Of a DNA stretch of 64,000 bases, positions 17,718 through 26,217 are shown in pieces (positions within the stretch are counted from its first letter, which is position 1; each line of letters opens with the position of its first letter). The DNA is from Kamptonema formosum PCC 6407. Its GTDB lineage: Bacteria; Cyanobacteriota; Cyanobacteriia; Cyanobacteriales; Microcoleaceae. Made by a program: the position numbers and the translations under genes. The DNA lies in assembly GCF_000332155.1 (NCBI RefSeq), contig NZ_KB235904.1:1198490-1262489 (forward strand), given 5' to 3'. The notes under the pieces were generated by a model that ran no database searches, was not told where the DNA came from, and worked only from the letters and a program-made list of their open reading frames with translations.

Positions 17718-18896
17718 ATGAAAGCAGTTTGTTGGCTAGGTACTAACAAAGTAGGAGTCGAAACAGTACCCGATCCCAAAATCCTTAATCCACGAGATGC
17801 GATTGTCAAAATCACGACAACAGCCATTTGCGGTTCTGATTTGCATTTGTATGACGGCTACGTTCCCACAATGGAACAGGGAGACATCCTGGGCCATGAG
17901 TTTATGGGGGAAGTCGTAGAATTGGGGAGTGCTGTTAAAAATGTGAAGGTGGGCGATCGCGTCGTTGTGCCATTTCCGATCGCCTGCGGTGGTTGTTTCT
18001 TTTGCAAACAAAAGCTAACCTCACTGTGCGATAACTCCAACCCCAATGCTTGGATGGCAGAAGCAATCATGGGGTATTCCCCAGCCGGTCTGTTTGGCTA
18101 CTCCCATATGCTGGGAGGTTACGCAGGGGGACAAGCCGAATATGCCCGCGTTCCCTTTGCTGATGTTGGGTTGTTCAAAATTCCCGATGGACTGGCAGAT
18201 GAACAAGTCGTATTTCTGACCGACATCTTCCCCACTGGCTATATGGCGGCGGAAAACTGCGATATCCAACCGGGTCATACTGTCGCGATTTGGGGCTGTG
18301 GCCCCGTCGGTCAATTTGCAATTCGCAGTGCTTATATGCTTGGTGCAGAGCGAGTGATTGCGATCGATCGCGTTCCCGAACGCCTTCAGATGGCGAAAGA
18401 TGGGGGAGCAGAAATCCTCAACTATGAGGAAATCGAGGTAGGGGAAGCTCTCAAAGAAATGACGGGGGGGCGCGGCCCCGATGCGGTGATGGATGCAGTC
18501 GGAATGGAAGCTCACGGGATGGGGTTGGAAGGATTGTACGACAAAGCTAAACAAGCGGTGCGTTTAGAAAGCGATCGCCCCCACGCACTGCGACAGGCGA
18601 TCGTTGCTTGTCGTAAAGGTGGCACGGTGTCGATTCCTGGTGTATACGGCGGCTTTGTAGACAAGATGCCGATGGGTGCTGCTATGAACAAAGGCTTGAC
18701 TTTCAAGATGGGTCAAACGCACGTACATCGTTATTTGCAGACCTTACTCGATCGCATCGAAAACGGCGAAATCGATCCATCGTTCGTGATCACCCATAGT
18801 CTACCTTTAGAACAAGCACCACAGGGCTATGAAATTTTCAAGCACAAGAAAGACAACTGTATCAAAATAGTGCTCAAGCCCGGTCAAGCTGCATAG
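17718..18896 (+). CDS. zinc-dependent alcohol dehydrogenase (formaldehyde dehydrogenase-like)
   Basis: Medium-chain dehydrogenase of 392 residues. I start it at ATG 17718, nine bases after GGAGAGG. Catalytic zinc ligands are in [14 protein letters not shown] and LGHEFMGEV. Structural zinc cysteines are in [15 protein letters not shown] (about residue 93). The NAD-binding fold has [16 protein letters not shown] (about 190). The insert [16 protein letters not shown] near 260 is typical of the glutathione-independent formaldehyde dehydrogenase group. Substrate cannot be read from sequence. It is monocistronic and sits after a dispersed repeat that fills its upstream region. Confidence 0.92.
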   Translation: MKAVCWLGTNKVGVETVPDPKILNPRDAIVKITTTAICGSDLHLYDGYVPTMEQGDILGHEFMGEVVELGSAVKNVKVGDRVVVPFPIACGGCFFCKQKLTSLCDNSNPNAWMAEAIMGYSPAGLFGYSHMLGGYAGGQAEYARVPFADVGLFKIPDGLADEQVVFLTDIFPTGYMAAENCDIQPGHTVAIWGCGPVGQFAIRSAYMLGAERVIAIDRVPERLQMAKDGGAEILNYEEIEVGEALKEMTGGRGPDAVMDAVGMEAHGMGLEGLYDKAKQAVRLESDRPHALRQAIVACRKGGTVSIPGVYGGFVDKMPMGAAMNKGLTFKMGQTHVHRYLQTLLDRIENGEIDPSFVITHSLPLEQAPQGYEIFKHKKDNCIKIVLKPGQAA

Positions 18897-18967
18897 ATGG
18901 CATTGCATCGGAGCATCGTAACCGCCTTGGCGGTTCTTATAATGCCAGAAACCGGCTTGCTTTTGGG

Positions 18968-19123
18968 TAAGTAGTTGGACAAAAATAAATAATGTCATTG
19001 CGAGCCCAGCGAAGCAATCCTAAACCCCTGCGTTGGCGAAGCCTGCGCGTAGCGCTTATGCTTCACTTCACTATCGTTCCGTTCGCAATGACATGGTTGC
19101 GTTTATTTATGTCCAACTACTTA
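18968..19123. repeat. MITE-like palindromic element
   Basis: 156 bp with ends TAAGTAGTTGGACAAAAATA and the complement of TAAGTAGTTGGACATAAATA, and an inner pair GTCATTGCGA / TCGCAATGAC. TA at the ends fits an IS630-type non-autonomous element. Reading frames through it are not genes. Confidence 0.8.
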
Positions 19124-19278
19124 GTAGCAGCAGGCAGCAGGCAGGAGGCAGGAGGAAAATGCAATCAAAGAAAGGGTTTGGGCGATCGAGAATGTCCTAA
19201 CCGTTGTGGCGGTTGCTATAGTAGCAAAGAGATCGACCATCTCACCCAAAGAAACCCGGTTTCTTTGGGTAATTCCTG

Positions 19279-20592
19279 TTACTTTTTCCACTGGATAAAC
19301 TTAATGTAATCTCCTTCAAACTGCTCTCCTTTCAACATCCGATTCCAATAAATCCAAGGCAAAGCGAAAGTTTTCATTTGCCACATAATCCAACGCTCTT
19401 TTATCGGATTGAGGGGAAAACTAGAAAGCAGTGTACCGCTATAACCATCAAATTCAGCCATGATGGTCTTGCCATAGCCAGTGATTAAAGGACAGCAAGT
19501 ATAGCCGTCATACTTATGTAATAATGGTTTGGATTCTATGAAATTTAGCAAGTTTTTAGCGACAATTACGGCTTGTTTGCGTGCTGCTGCTGCCGTCTTA
19601 GAAGTTGGCAGCGAAGAAGCATCTCCTAAGCTAAATACGTTGGGATACCGATTGTGCTGGAGGGTATATTTATCTACATCTACCCAGCCATAGGAATTAC
19701 CCGGAACGGCTAAAGGACTTTGTTTAATAAAGTCAGGAGCGCTTTGGGGCGGTGCGACGTGAATCATTTCGTACTTGTGGGTGACACAATCGACAACATC
19801 ACCATTTTCATCAAAAATATCAAAAATAGCCTCTTTGTTTTCAGCTTTAATTTCCTTCAAATTGTGCCGGAACTTAACATCAATTTGTCGTTCTTGGACA
19901 ACGTTATCTAATATTGCCGAATATTCTGGTACTGAAAATAGTTTAGTTAATGGCGTAAGAAACATCACGTTAGTGCGCTGACGGACTGCTAATTTGCGGA
20001 ATATATCATCGGCCATGTACATGACTTTTTGCGGAGCACCACCACATTTAATCGGAGTATTGGGAAAGGTAAAGAGAGCGTTTCCCCCTCGAAAATTTTT
20101 GATGAGTTCCCAGGTATAAGGTGCGTAATTAGGAGCATAATTGCTAGTAACACCATCTTTTCCGATCGCTTCTTTTAGCCCTTTAATTAAATGCCAGTCC
20201 AATTGAATGCCGGGACAAACAATTAAGTAATCGTACTCAATCAGGATGCCTTCTTGCGTGAGAACCGCATTATTTTCTGGGTCTAATTTAACTACTCGAT
20301 CTGCGAGCCAAGTCGCTTGTCGAGGAATAAAATCTTTTTTATCCCTCACTGTATCTTCAATTTGAAATACTCCTCCGCCTGTCATTGTCCAACCGGGTTG
20401 ATAATACTGCTTGTGCGATGGATCGATAATGGCAACATCTAGAGATTTGTTTTTTTTCAATAACATAGAAGCGGTGGTAAGTCCGGCAGATCCACCTCCA
20501 ATGAAAACGATTTGGTGGTGCAGTTTTTTAGTCATGGCGGGGGTTGCGGACAAAGCTGGAGTCTGGGATTGTTGGGATGTTGAGGTAATCAT
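19279..20592 (-). CDS. sqr: sulfide:quinone oxidoreductase (type II-like)
   Basis: FAD flavoprotein that oxidises sulfide to polysulfide or persulfide and reduces the quinone pool. I start it at ATG 20592 (437 residues); the frame extends to 20823 only because it reads through a dispersed repeat. The FAD-binding site is QIVFIGGGSAGLTTASMLL (about residue 29), the second dinucleotide motif is PNVFSLGDASSLPTSKTAAA (about 345), and the redox cysteines are in TPIKCGGAPQKV (about 190) and YTCCPLITGYG (about 385). The C-terminal membrane-facing end is WIYWNRMLKGEQFEGDYIKF. It is divergent from the persulfide dioxygenase gene. The 5' leader is about 230 nt and contains the repeat; a promoter block shared with the Rieske operon lies at 20831-20841. 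Confidence 0.93.
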   Translation of the reverse strand: MITSTSQQSQTPALSATPAMTKKLHHQIVFIGGGSAGLTTASMLLKKNKSLDVAIIDPSHKQYYQPGWTMTGGGVFQIEDTVRDKKDFIPRQATWLADRVVKLDPENNAVLTQEGILIEYDYLIVCPGIQLDWHLIKGLKEAIGKDGVTSNYAPNYAPYTWELIKNFRGGNALFTFPNTPIKCGGAPQKVMYMADDIFRKLAVRQRTNVMFLTPLTKLFSVPEYSAILDNVVQERQIDVKFRHNLKEIKAENKEAIFDIFDENGDVVDCVTHKYEMIHVAPPQSAPDFIKQSPLAVPGNSYGWVDVDKYTLQHNRYPNVFSLGDASSLPTSKTAAAARKQAVIVAKNLLNFIESKPLLHKYDGYTCCPLITGYGKTIMAEFDGYSGTLLSSFPLNPIKERWIMWQMKTFALPWIYWNRMLKGEQFEGDYIKFIQWKK

Positions 20593-20662
20593 AAGTAGTT
20601 TTTTCTTTGAAAATAGGTTGACCGATCGCTTCGTTAGTCGATCGGGTTCTAGCAGGTTAAGC

Positions 20663-20762
20663 AGGACATACGCACGCGAGGCCAAAAACCGGGTTTCTGC
20701 GTCAATATCTCTCGAAAAAAGCGATGATTTTTCAAAGAAACCGGGTTTTTTGCGTAAGTCCT
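20663..20762. repeat. dispersed AAACCCGGTTT repeat in the sqr leader
   Basis: Bounded by AGGACATACGCACGCGAGGC and GCGTAAGTCCT, with CAAAAACCGGGTTTCTG and GAAACCGGGTTTTTTGCG inside as an imperfect palindrome. It lies between the likely sqr promoter and its start codon, so it is transcribed as leader RNA and could fold into a hairpin. Confidence 0.75.
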
Positions 20763-20807
20763 GTTGAGTAAATCTACTTACCCCCGCCGCTAACTTTTTT
20801 GTTGCTA

Positions 20808-20841
20808 TTGTCAAATTGTACAACTTAGTTTACTATATAGC
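20808..20841 (-). promoter_or_regulatory. sqr promoter block and operator-like dyad
   Basis: On the minus strand GCTATATAGTA (20841-20831) is followed after 12 nt by CAATTTG inside the imperfect dyad TTGTACAATTTGACAA. The Rieske operon has the identical 11-mer and the same 12-nt spacing to CAAATTG. TATAGT is a likely -10. No clear -35 is seen here. Confidence 0.6.
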
Positions 20842-20856
20842 AATATAGGCAATTAT

Positions 20857-20884
20857 AAATATGCGCTCGTCGCGTGGCATATTT
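20857..20884. promoter_or_regulatory. 8-bp inverted repeat between sqr and the persulfide dioxygenase gene
   Basis: AAATATGC (20857-20864) and GCATATTT (20877-20884) are perfect complements around a 12-nt GC-rich spacer. It lies in the divergent promoter region, 127 bp before the plus-strand operon, and could be an operator or an RNA stem. Confidence 0.45.
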
Positions 20885-21010
20885 GAAAGCTAAGGAGACA
20901 GCGCCTTCTTTCCAAGTCCTAATCGTAGTTCTCAGGCTAAGTCTGGGGACTAGATCGCGATCGCCCGACATTCCCTCAAACAGGTAAAAACTTTACAAGG
21001 AGTCACAGAA

Positions 21011-21715
21011 ATGTTATTTCGCCAAATGTACGACAACGAAACCAGCACTTATACTTATTTAATTGCTGATGAAAATACCAAAGAAGCAGCTTTAGTCGAT
21101 CCGGTAATCGAGCAAGTCGAACGCGATTTAAAGTTAATTCAAGAATTAGGATTAACTTTGCGCTATTGCTTGGAAACTCACATTCACGCCGATCACATTA
21201 CGGGAACGGGTAAGTTGCGAGAAATCACGGGTTGTGATGGTATAGTGCCAGAAAATGCCCAAGCTGTTTGTGCTAACCGCTTTATTAAAGACGGGGAAGT
21301 TTTAAAGCTAGGCGAGGTTGAAATTAAAACGATCGCCACTTTAGGACATACCGACAGCCATAACTCTTACCTAGTCAATCAAGACAGAGTGCTGACTGGA
21401 GATTCGCTGTTAATTCGTGGTTGCGGGCGGACTGATTTTCAAAGCGGGAATCCGGGTTTGATGTACGACCACGTTACGCAAAAATTATTTACTCTCCCAG
21501 ATGAAACCTTAGTTTATCCCGGTCACGATTACAGAGGAAATCAGGTTTCTACAATTGGGGAAGAAAAGCTATATAATCCCCGGTTTGTTGGGAAAATTAA
21601 GGCGGCTTTTATCGAACAAATGAATAACTTAAATTTGCCCAATCCGAAGAAAATTGCTGAAGCAGTGCCAGCTAATCAACAATGTGGAAAGACACCTGTA
21701 ATGGCAGAAGTTTGA
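21011..21715 (+). CDS. MBL-fold persulfide dioxygenase (ETHE1-like)
   Basis: Metallo-beta-lactamase fold protein of 234 residues, like ETHE1/PDO, which oxidises glutathione persulfide to sulfite with O2 and one iron. The signature THIHADHITGTGKL (about residue 57) supplies HxHxDH; further ligands are in LGHTDSHNSYLV (about 115), LTGDSLLI and VYPGHDYRGNQVST (about 173). The ribosome site AAGGAGTCACAGAA precedes ATG 21011. It is followed 11 bp later by the two sulfur-transport genes and faces sqr, so it is placed to remove the persulfide that Sqr makes. Confidence 0.9.
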   Translation: MLFRQMYDNETSTYTYLIADENTKEAALVDPVIEQVERDLKLIQELGLTLRYCLETHIHADHITGTGKLREITGCDGIVPENAQAVCANRFIKDGEVLKLGEVEIKTIATLGHTDSHNSYLVNQDRVLTGDSLLIRGCGRTDFQSGNPGLMYDHVTQKLFTLPDETLVYPGHDYRGNQVSTIGEEKLYNPRFVGKIKAAFIEQMNNLNLPNPKKIAEAVPANQQCGKTPVMAEV

Positions 21716-21726
21716 GGACTTAGAAA

Positions 21727-22155
21727 GTGGAAAGTTTGAACGGGTTTATTGCTTTAATTGGTGGCATTTTAATTGGGTTAAGTGCCACCCTATTACTAGC
21801 ATTTAATGGTCGAATTGCTGGTATTAGCGGGATTGTCAATGGTGCGATCGCCTTTTCTAAACAGGAAGTCTGGCGGTGGATATTCATTGTGGGTATGTTG
21901 CTGGGCGGCGTGATTTACGAATATGGACTCGCACCTCAACCAACTCCCACCCCTGCACTTACTCCTTGGGCAATGACGATCGGCGGTTTTCTGGTTGGTT
22001 TTGGTACCAGAATGGGCGGCGGTTGCACGAGTGGTCATGGAGTCTGTGGATTAGGTCGATTGTCAATGCGATCGCTAGTGGCAGTTCTGACCTTTATGAT
22101 TACTGCCATCCTCACAGTTTTTGTAGTCCGTCACGTATTGCAGTTGAGTATATGA
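21727..22155 (+). CDS. YeeE/YedE family sulfur-compound transporter, half A
   Basis: Integral membrane protein of 142 residues starting at GTG 21727. Four hydrophobic segments. The family signature with the conserved Cys is GGGCTSGHGVCGLGRLS (about residue 97). YeeE/YedE proteins move thiosulfate or similar sulfur compounds; the split PmpA/PmpB type uses two half-size subunits. Its stop overlaps the start of the next gene (ATGA), so the two are translationally coupled. It lies in the sulfide operon. Confidence 0.88.
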   Translation: MESLNGFIALIGGILIGLSATLLLAFNGRIAGISGIVNGAIAFSKQEVWRWIFIVGMLLGGVIYEYGLAPQPTPTPALTPWAMTIGGFLVGFGTRMGGGCTSGHGVCGLGRLSMRSLVAVLTFMITAILTVFVVRHVLQLSI

Positions 22156-22565
22156 AAGAGCAGCTAATCGCGTTATTGTCAGGAGTATTATTTGGTCTGG
22201 GACTAGGGCTTTCGCAGATGATCGATCGCGATCGCGTACTAGGATTTTTGGATGTCGCTGGTGCTTGGGATTCAACCTTATTATTTGTGTTGGGTGGCGC
22301 AGTCACGGTGACAGTAATTGCCTTCCAATTTGTGCTGCGTCGCCCTCAGCCAATATTTGCCGATCAATTTCATTTACCAACAAAGAAAGACCTCGACAAA
22401 TCTTTAGTTATTGGGGCTGCTATTTTCGGTGTCGGTTGGGGAATTTGTGGATACTGTCCAGGGCCAGGTATTACTGCTTTAGTGTTGGGTAATTGGAATC
22501 CTATTTTGTTTTTGGTGGCGTTCATTGCAGGTTCGCTGACCTATAAAAACTTATCTGAAAAGTAA
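22152..22565 (+). CDS. YeeE/YedE family sulfur-compound transporter, half B
   Basis: Membrane protein of 137 residues from ATG 22152, overlapping the previous stop by four bases. Its family signature is GWGICGYCPGPGITAL (about residue 97), with cysteines matching the second half of YeeE. It begins MKEQLIALLSGVLFGLGLGL. Together the two halves should form one transporter for thiosulfate, sulfite or sulfane sulfur (inference from family). A longer same-frame reading from 21876 is an artefact of the overlap. Confidence 0.88.
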   Translation: MKEQLIALLSGVLFGLGLGLSQMIDRDRVLGFLDVAGAWDSTLLFVLGGAVTVTVIAFQFVLRRPQPIFADQFHLPTKKDLDKSLVIGAAIFGVGWGICGYCPGPGITALVLGNWNPILFLVAFIAGSLTYKNLSEK

Positions 22566-22647
22566 TTTTTATAGGAGTGTAACCACTGGATAATATGGTT
22601 CATGCTAGTCCAGAAACATTAACTAATTCATAGTTTAATTACCTAAA

Positions 22648-24417
22648 ATGTTTAATCAAAAAACAATGGTTGGGCAATTGCAACAGCAGAAATGGCTGCA
22701 TCAATGGAGTCACTTTTTTCCGATTTTAGATTGGGGTTTACACTATCAACCGGAGTATTTGGTAGGCGATATTACTGCCGGGATTGTTGTTGGCACTGTG
22801 CTAATTCCCCAAGCGATGGCCTATGCTTTATTAGCAGGTCTACCTCCTCAAATTGGGCTATATGCTAGTATTTTGCCGCTATTAGTTTATGCCTTTCTTG
22901 GTACCAGTCGTCTGATTTCGGTTGCGCCCGTAGCATTGGATTCGCTGATGGTTGGGGCGGCAATTGTCCCCCTAGCTGCTGAGAATACACCCCAATATTT
23001 AGGATTGGCATTATTGCTGGCATTAATGATTGGTGCGATCGACATTTTTATGGGGGTTTTTCGGTTAGGATTCTTGGTAAATTTTCTCAGTCAAGCAGTG
23101 ATTTCTGGCTTTATTAGTGCGGCGGCAATTGTAATTAGTTTTAGTCAGGTTAAACATTTACTAGGATTAAAAATTCCCCAAACTGAATCTTTTATTCAGT
23201 TACTAACTTATCTAGCCAAAGGAATTAGTGCAATTAATTGGTTTACTCTATCCTTGGGTTTAATCAGCATTTTCCTATTGGTCTATTTCCCAAAATGGTT
23301 GGGAAAACAACTCAAGAAACGCGGATTTCAAGAGTTAACAATTATGCCACTTACTAAAAGTGCGCCTCTCCTGCTGGTAATTAGTAGTTCGTTGCTTGTT
23401 TGGTGCTTTCATCTGGATAAAATTGCGGGGATAAAAGTTGTGGGTGATATCCCCAAAGGTTTACCTGCTTTCACTTTTCCGGTGCTGGATGGCAATACAA
23501 TTACTACATTATTCCCTGCGGCTTTGGCGATTAGTTTTGTAGGTTTCATGGAAGCCTATTCAGTGGGTAAGTTTTTGGCTAGTAAGAGAAGACAAAAAGT
23601 TGAGGCTAACCAGGAATTTATAGCTTTAGGGGCCGCAAATATTAGTGCAGCTTTGACGGGTGGTTATCCAGTTGCCGGCGGAGTAAGTCGATCGGGTGTG
23701 AACTTTTCTGCTAATGCTAATACTCCTTTAGCATCAATGATTACGGCATTAATTGTGGCGCTTACTGTCATGTTTTTAACGCCGTTATTTTACTTTTTGC
23801 CACAAGCTTGTTTAGCGGCAATTATTGTGATGGCTGTTAGTAGTCTTTTCGACATTGCCACGCTGAAACGCTTGTGGGTGTATAACAAAGCTGATGCGAT
23901 CGCGTGGATTTCTGCATTTCTGGCCGTCTTATTCACCAGTGTGGAAAAAGGTATTTTGTTCGGTGCTGCGGTATCAATTCTATTACATCTATGGCGCACT
24001 AGCAAACCGCATATCGCGGTTGTTGGTAGAGTTGGAAACAGCGAACATTTTCGCAATGTGCTGCGCCATGAAGTTAAAACTTGTCCTCATGTCTTGGCGG
24101 TTCGGGTTGATGCTAGTCTTTACTTTGTCAATACTAAATATTTGGAGGATTACTTGCTGAAAGCAGTGAGCGATCGGCTAGAGGTAAAATATTTATTACT
24201 GGTATGTAGTGCCGTAAATTCTATTGATGGTAGTGCTTTGGAAACGCTCAAAAGTTTGATTCTTGACTTAAATAATCGGGGAATTGAATTTTATATGTCT
24301 GAAGTCAAGGGGCCGGTGATGGATGGATTGTTAAAGGTTGGGTTTGTCGAAGAGTTAGGGAAAGACCATGTTTTTTTAACTACTGACCAAGCAATGCAAG
24401 CTTTGGAATGTGTATAA
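22648..24417 (+). CDS. SulP family anion permease with STAS domain
   Basis: SulP/SLC26 transporter of 589 residues. The SulP motif PQAMAYALLAGLPPQIGLYA lies at about residues 55-75, with 10-12 membrane segments up to about 430 and GGYPVAGGVSRSGVNFSANA near 330. A cytosolic STAS domain (about 450-570) carries SAVNSIDGSALETLKSLI. The substrate may be sulfate, sulfite or bicarbonate. Placement 82 bp after the YeeE pair argues for export or uptake of a sulfur oxyanion made by the persulfide dioxygenase. It is the last gene of the plus-strand run. Confidence 0.92.
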   Translation: MFNQKTMVGQLQQQKWLHQWSHFFPILDWGLHYQPEYLVGDITAGIVVGTVLIPQAMAYALLAGLPPQIGLYASILPLLVYAFLGTSRLISVAPVALDSLMVGAAIVPLAAENTPQYLGLALLLALMIGAIDIFMGVFRLGFLVNFLSQAVISGFISAAAIVISFSQVKHLLGLKIPQTESFIQLLTYLAKGISAINWFTLSLGLISIFLLVYFPKWLGKQLKKRGFQELTIMPLTKSAPLLLVISSSLLVWCFHLDKIAGIKVVGDIPKGLPAFTFPVLDGNTITTLFPAALAISFVGFMEAYSVGKFLASKRRQKVEANQEFIALGAANISAALTGGYPVAGGVSRSGVNFSANANTPLASMITALIVALTVMFLTPLFYFLPQACLAAIIVMAVSSLFDIATLKRLWVYNKADAIAWISAFLAVLFTSVEKGILFGAAVSILLHLWRTSKPHIAVVGRVGNSEHFRNVLRHEVKTCPHVLAVRVDASLYFVNTKYLEDYLLKAVSDRLEVKYLLLVCSAVNSIDGSALETLKSLILDLNNRGIEFYMSEVKGPVMDGLLKVGFVEELGKDHVFLTTDQAMQALECV

Positions 24418-24419
24418 TA

Positions 24420-24635
24420 TAGGGCTTACGCACGTTCGGTTAAAAACTCGGTTTCTGGCCCCGCGTATAATCAAAGAAACCGGGTTTTTTACGATTCATA
24501 TCGACTGTAACGAAGTCTGTCGCAAAAACCCGGTTTCTGGCCACCACGTAGAATCAAAGAAACCGGGTTTTCCCCAAATCTTTGCACTGTAACGAAGTCT
24601 GTCGCAAAAACGCGGTTTCTGGCCACTTTCGATCG
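24420..24635. repeat. tandem and dispersed AAACCCGGTTTCTGG repeats
   Basis: Five copies of the AAA(C/G)CCGGTTTCTGG or complementary motif in about 215 bp. A unit of about 80 bp beginning ACTGTAACGAAGTCTGTCGC occurs twice (near 24509 and 24589). It lies between two convergent transcription units and may act as a terminator region. Confidence 0.8.
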
Positions 24636-24647
24636 CCCTCTCTATAT

Positions 24648-24872
24648 TTAATTATCAGCAGTTTTATTTCGGGTTTTCTCATCCACTATCCGCTTGAATA
24701 ATTCAAATTGTTCTTGTTCTTCCTCCTTGTTCTTTGGCGGGTGGAACATAATCACTTCTGCGTCGGGACTACGGCGATTTACCAAAGCATCTAAAGCTTT
24801 TAAATCATCCCGATGTACCCGCACGTAATCTCTCAATTCTTTTCGAGTCATTTGTTCAAATTGTGGTTTCAT
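24648..24872 (-). CDS. small DUF6887-like protein
   Basis: Protein of 74 residues. TRKELRDYVRVHRDDLKALDALVNRR and a charged C-terminus (KNKEEEQEQFELFKRIVDEK) resemble the cyanobacterial DUF6887 family. Its start overlaps the end of the upstream small gene by 17 bp, the common DUF6888-DUF6887 pair. Function unknown; the size and coupling recall toxin-antitoxin pairs, but no activity is established. The family name is from memory of the pattern. Confidence 0.7.
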   Translation of the reverse strand: MKPQFEQMTRKELRDYVRVHRDDLKALDALVNRRSPDAEVIMFHPPKNKEEEQEQFELFKRIVDEKTRNKTADN

Positions 24873-25071
24873 CGATCAACTCCCAATTTCCATCTCGATA
24901 TACTATGATTTCTAAATTGTCAGATGTCAAAATGTAGACATATCCCTTTTGTTCGCTAAAACTAAATAGCTGGATGTCCCGGTAGTAGTTGGACAACATC
25001 TGACAGACTCGTAGGCAAGTTTGGGCTTGTTTGTCGGTTGGGTGAATAGCGCTATCCTCCAATTGTGGCAT
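24856..25071 (-). CDS. small DUF6888-like protein
   Basis: Protein of 71 residues with HPTDKQAQTCLRVCQMLSNYY, then a beta-rich part (GYVYILTSDNLEIIVYRDGN) ending WELIDETTI. The pattern fits DUF6888, which in cyanobacteria usually stands directly before a DUF6887 gene as here. The two overlap by 17 bp and should be co-translated. No catalytic motif was seen. Confidence 0.7.
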   Translation of the reverse strand: MPQLEDSAIHPTDKQAQTCLRVCQMLSNYYRDIQLFSFSEQKGYVYILTSDNLEIIVYRDGNWELIDETTI

Positions 25072-25160
25072 AAGTTATGATAGGATGGACTCGGTGTTAT
25101 TGCCTACCCCATTGCGATCGTGGATGAAACTCGCGCCCAAGCTTATATTACTTATAGGTA

Positions 25161-25309
25161 TGTAGTTGCGCTGTCTTCTAGGACTTTGGCACCCAACCAA
25201 AGAAACCGGGTTTTTTGACGAAAATACTTCGCCCGAACCCACATATTCTCTCAAAAACCCGGTTTCTAGGGCCATGAGCGTAAGTCTTGTCTTCGTTAAC
25301 GCAACTACA
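25161..25309. repeat. palindromic element enclosing AAACCCGGTTT copies
   Basis: TGTAGTTGCG (25161-25170) and CGCAACTACA (25300-25309) bound a segment with two inverted copies of AAACCGGGTTT. It ends at the stop of the Imm1 gene. Confidence 0.7.
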
Positions 25310-25726
25310 TCAGATCGAGACTAATGATTTCTCTTCTTCCCAAGAAAGCGAACGCTCTAGTTCCCCTGATTCTGCAAAGGTTTTAGCCGCTAACAAAGCT
25401 ACTTGTAATTCAATGCACATTTGCGTGGAATAATTGCCTTCTTGTCCCCCCACAACTAACTTTTCTATAGCCTGGCTTTTTGATAAATCAACTAAGTTTT
25501 GAAAGCTGATGTTGTCAAAAGTTGCATTGACGATATATTTGCCAGAAAAACCACCTCCAATGCTCATGTAAGTGTCATCATCGCTCCCCAAGGTAACTAA
25601 AGTTTTGGTTTTTCCATCTAATTCAAGTATGGCTTCTTCTATTTGTTGCCAAGTGGGATTGTCAATTAGGCAACCTTGATTTCGGTTGCCTATCCAATTT
25701 TCTACAGATAGATTTAACACGATCAT
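25310..25726 (-). CDS. Imm1 family immunity protein
   Basis: Protein of 138 residues from ATG 25726 (MIVLNLSVENW), with AGGAG eight bases upstream. The pattern of beta strands (KTKTLVTLGSDDDTYMSIGG, GKYIVNATFDNISF, EKLVVGGQEGNYSTQMCI) and a closing helix with SWEEE fits the Imm1 family. Imm1 proteins neutralise polymorphic toxins, chiefly of the deaminase superfamily. The start overlaps the toxin stop as TAATG, so the two are made together. A longer frame upstream to 25858 lies inside the toxin gene and is not used. Confidence 0.83.
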   Translation of the reverse strand: MIVLNLSVENWIGNRNQGCLIDNPTWQQIEEAILELDGKTKTLVTLGSDDDTYMSIGGGFSGKYIVNATFDNISFQNLVDLSKSQAIEKLVVGGQEGNYSTQMCIELQVALLAAKTFAESGELERSLSWEEEKSLVSI

Positions 25727-26145
25727 TATTGACTCCTTCTTTTTGGTGGTTGGGGGATTATAACTTTGCTGCCACTGGGAGTAATTATTTCTAATTCTTC
25801 TATGCCTAACTGCCAAGCCATAGAATTTACTCCTCCTCTTATACCACAAGCAGCGCAAAGATCGCGATCGACAATCAAGCGGGCTTTTCCACCTCTAATT
25901 CCTGCATCATCAGCTTGTTGAAAAGCATCCGCTTCGGCGTGGGTTTTGGTGATCGGATTGACAGAAAAAGTAATTTTTCGACGAGTGGGGTTACTACCGG
26001 AGTTGATACCGAAGAAAGTTTGACCACCTATTTCTAGTTTAGCAATGGTTGATTTATCTATTTCACTGCCAGCCGGTGGAAGCTCGATCTGCTGTCTGTA
26101 TTGAGATAGTTCATCAAAAATATTTTGTTTTTTTTCTTGAGTCAT
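25726..26145 (-). CDS. DddA-like (SCP1.201-type) deaminase toxin domain protein
   Basis: Protein of 139 residues whose C-terminal 90 form a deaminase-fold domain. The zinc site is THAEADAF (His plus catalytic Glu) and CAACG (two Cys). From the His to the first Cys is 28 residues, as in the dsDNA cytidine deaminase DddA as I recall it. Conserved blocks: GGKARLIVDRDLCAACGIRG, NSMAWQLGIEELEIITPSG. The N-terminal 50 residues have no signal peptide, PAAR, RHS or pre-toxin region, so no secretion module is attached. The immunity gene overlaps it at TAATG. The target (DNA, RNA or nucleotide) cannot be read from sequence. Confidence 0.8.
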   Translation of the reverse strand: MTQEKKQNIFDELSQYRQQIELPPAGSEIDKSTIAKLEIGGQTFFGINSGSNPTRRKITFSVNPITKTHAEADAFQQADDAGIRGGKARLIVDRDLCAACGIRGGVNSMAWQLGIEELEIITPSGSKVIIPQPPKRRSQ

Positions 26146-26217
26146 TATATTGTTTAATAATCCTATTATATTATTATCAAATTGTCAAACTAATCGCGAG
26201 CTCTTGAATCAAGGCGA

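Noticed and set aside
18992..19309. 105-residue frame after the alcohol dehydrogenase
   Set aside because: It reads through a palindromic MITE-like element and further repeats; no protein features.
20593..20823. 77-residue N-terminal extension of sqr
   Set aside because: It is encoded by a dispersed AAACCCGGTTT repeat and lies before the FAD-binding start expected for the family.
21876..22151. Long 229-residue reading of the second YeeE/YedE gene
   Set aside because: The upstream part is an out-of-frame shadow of the first half; ATG 22152 with ATGA overlap is the natural start.
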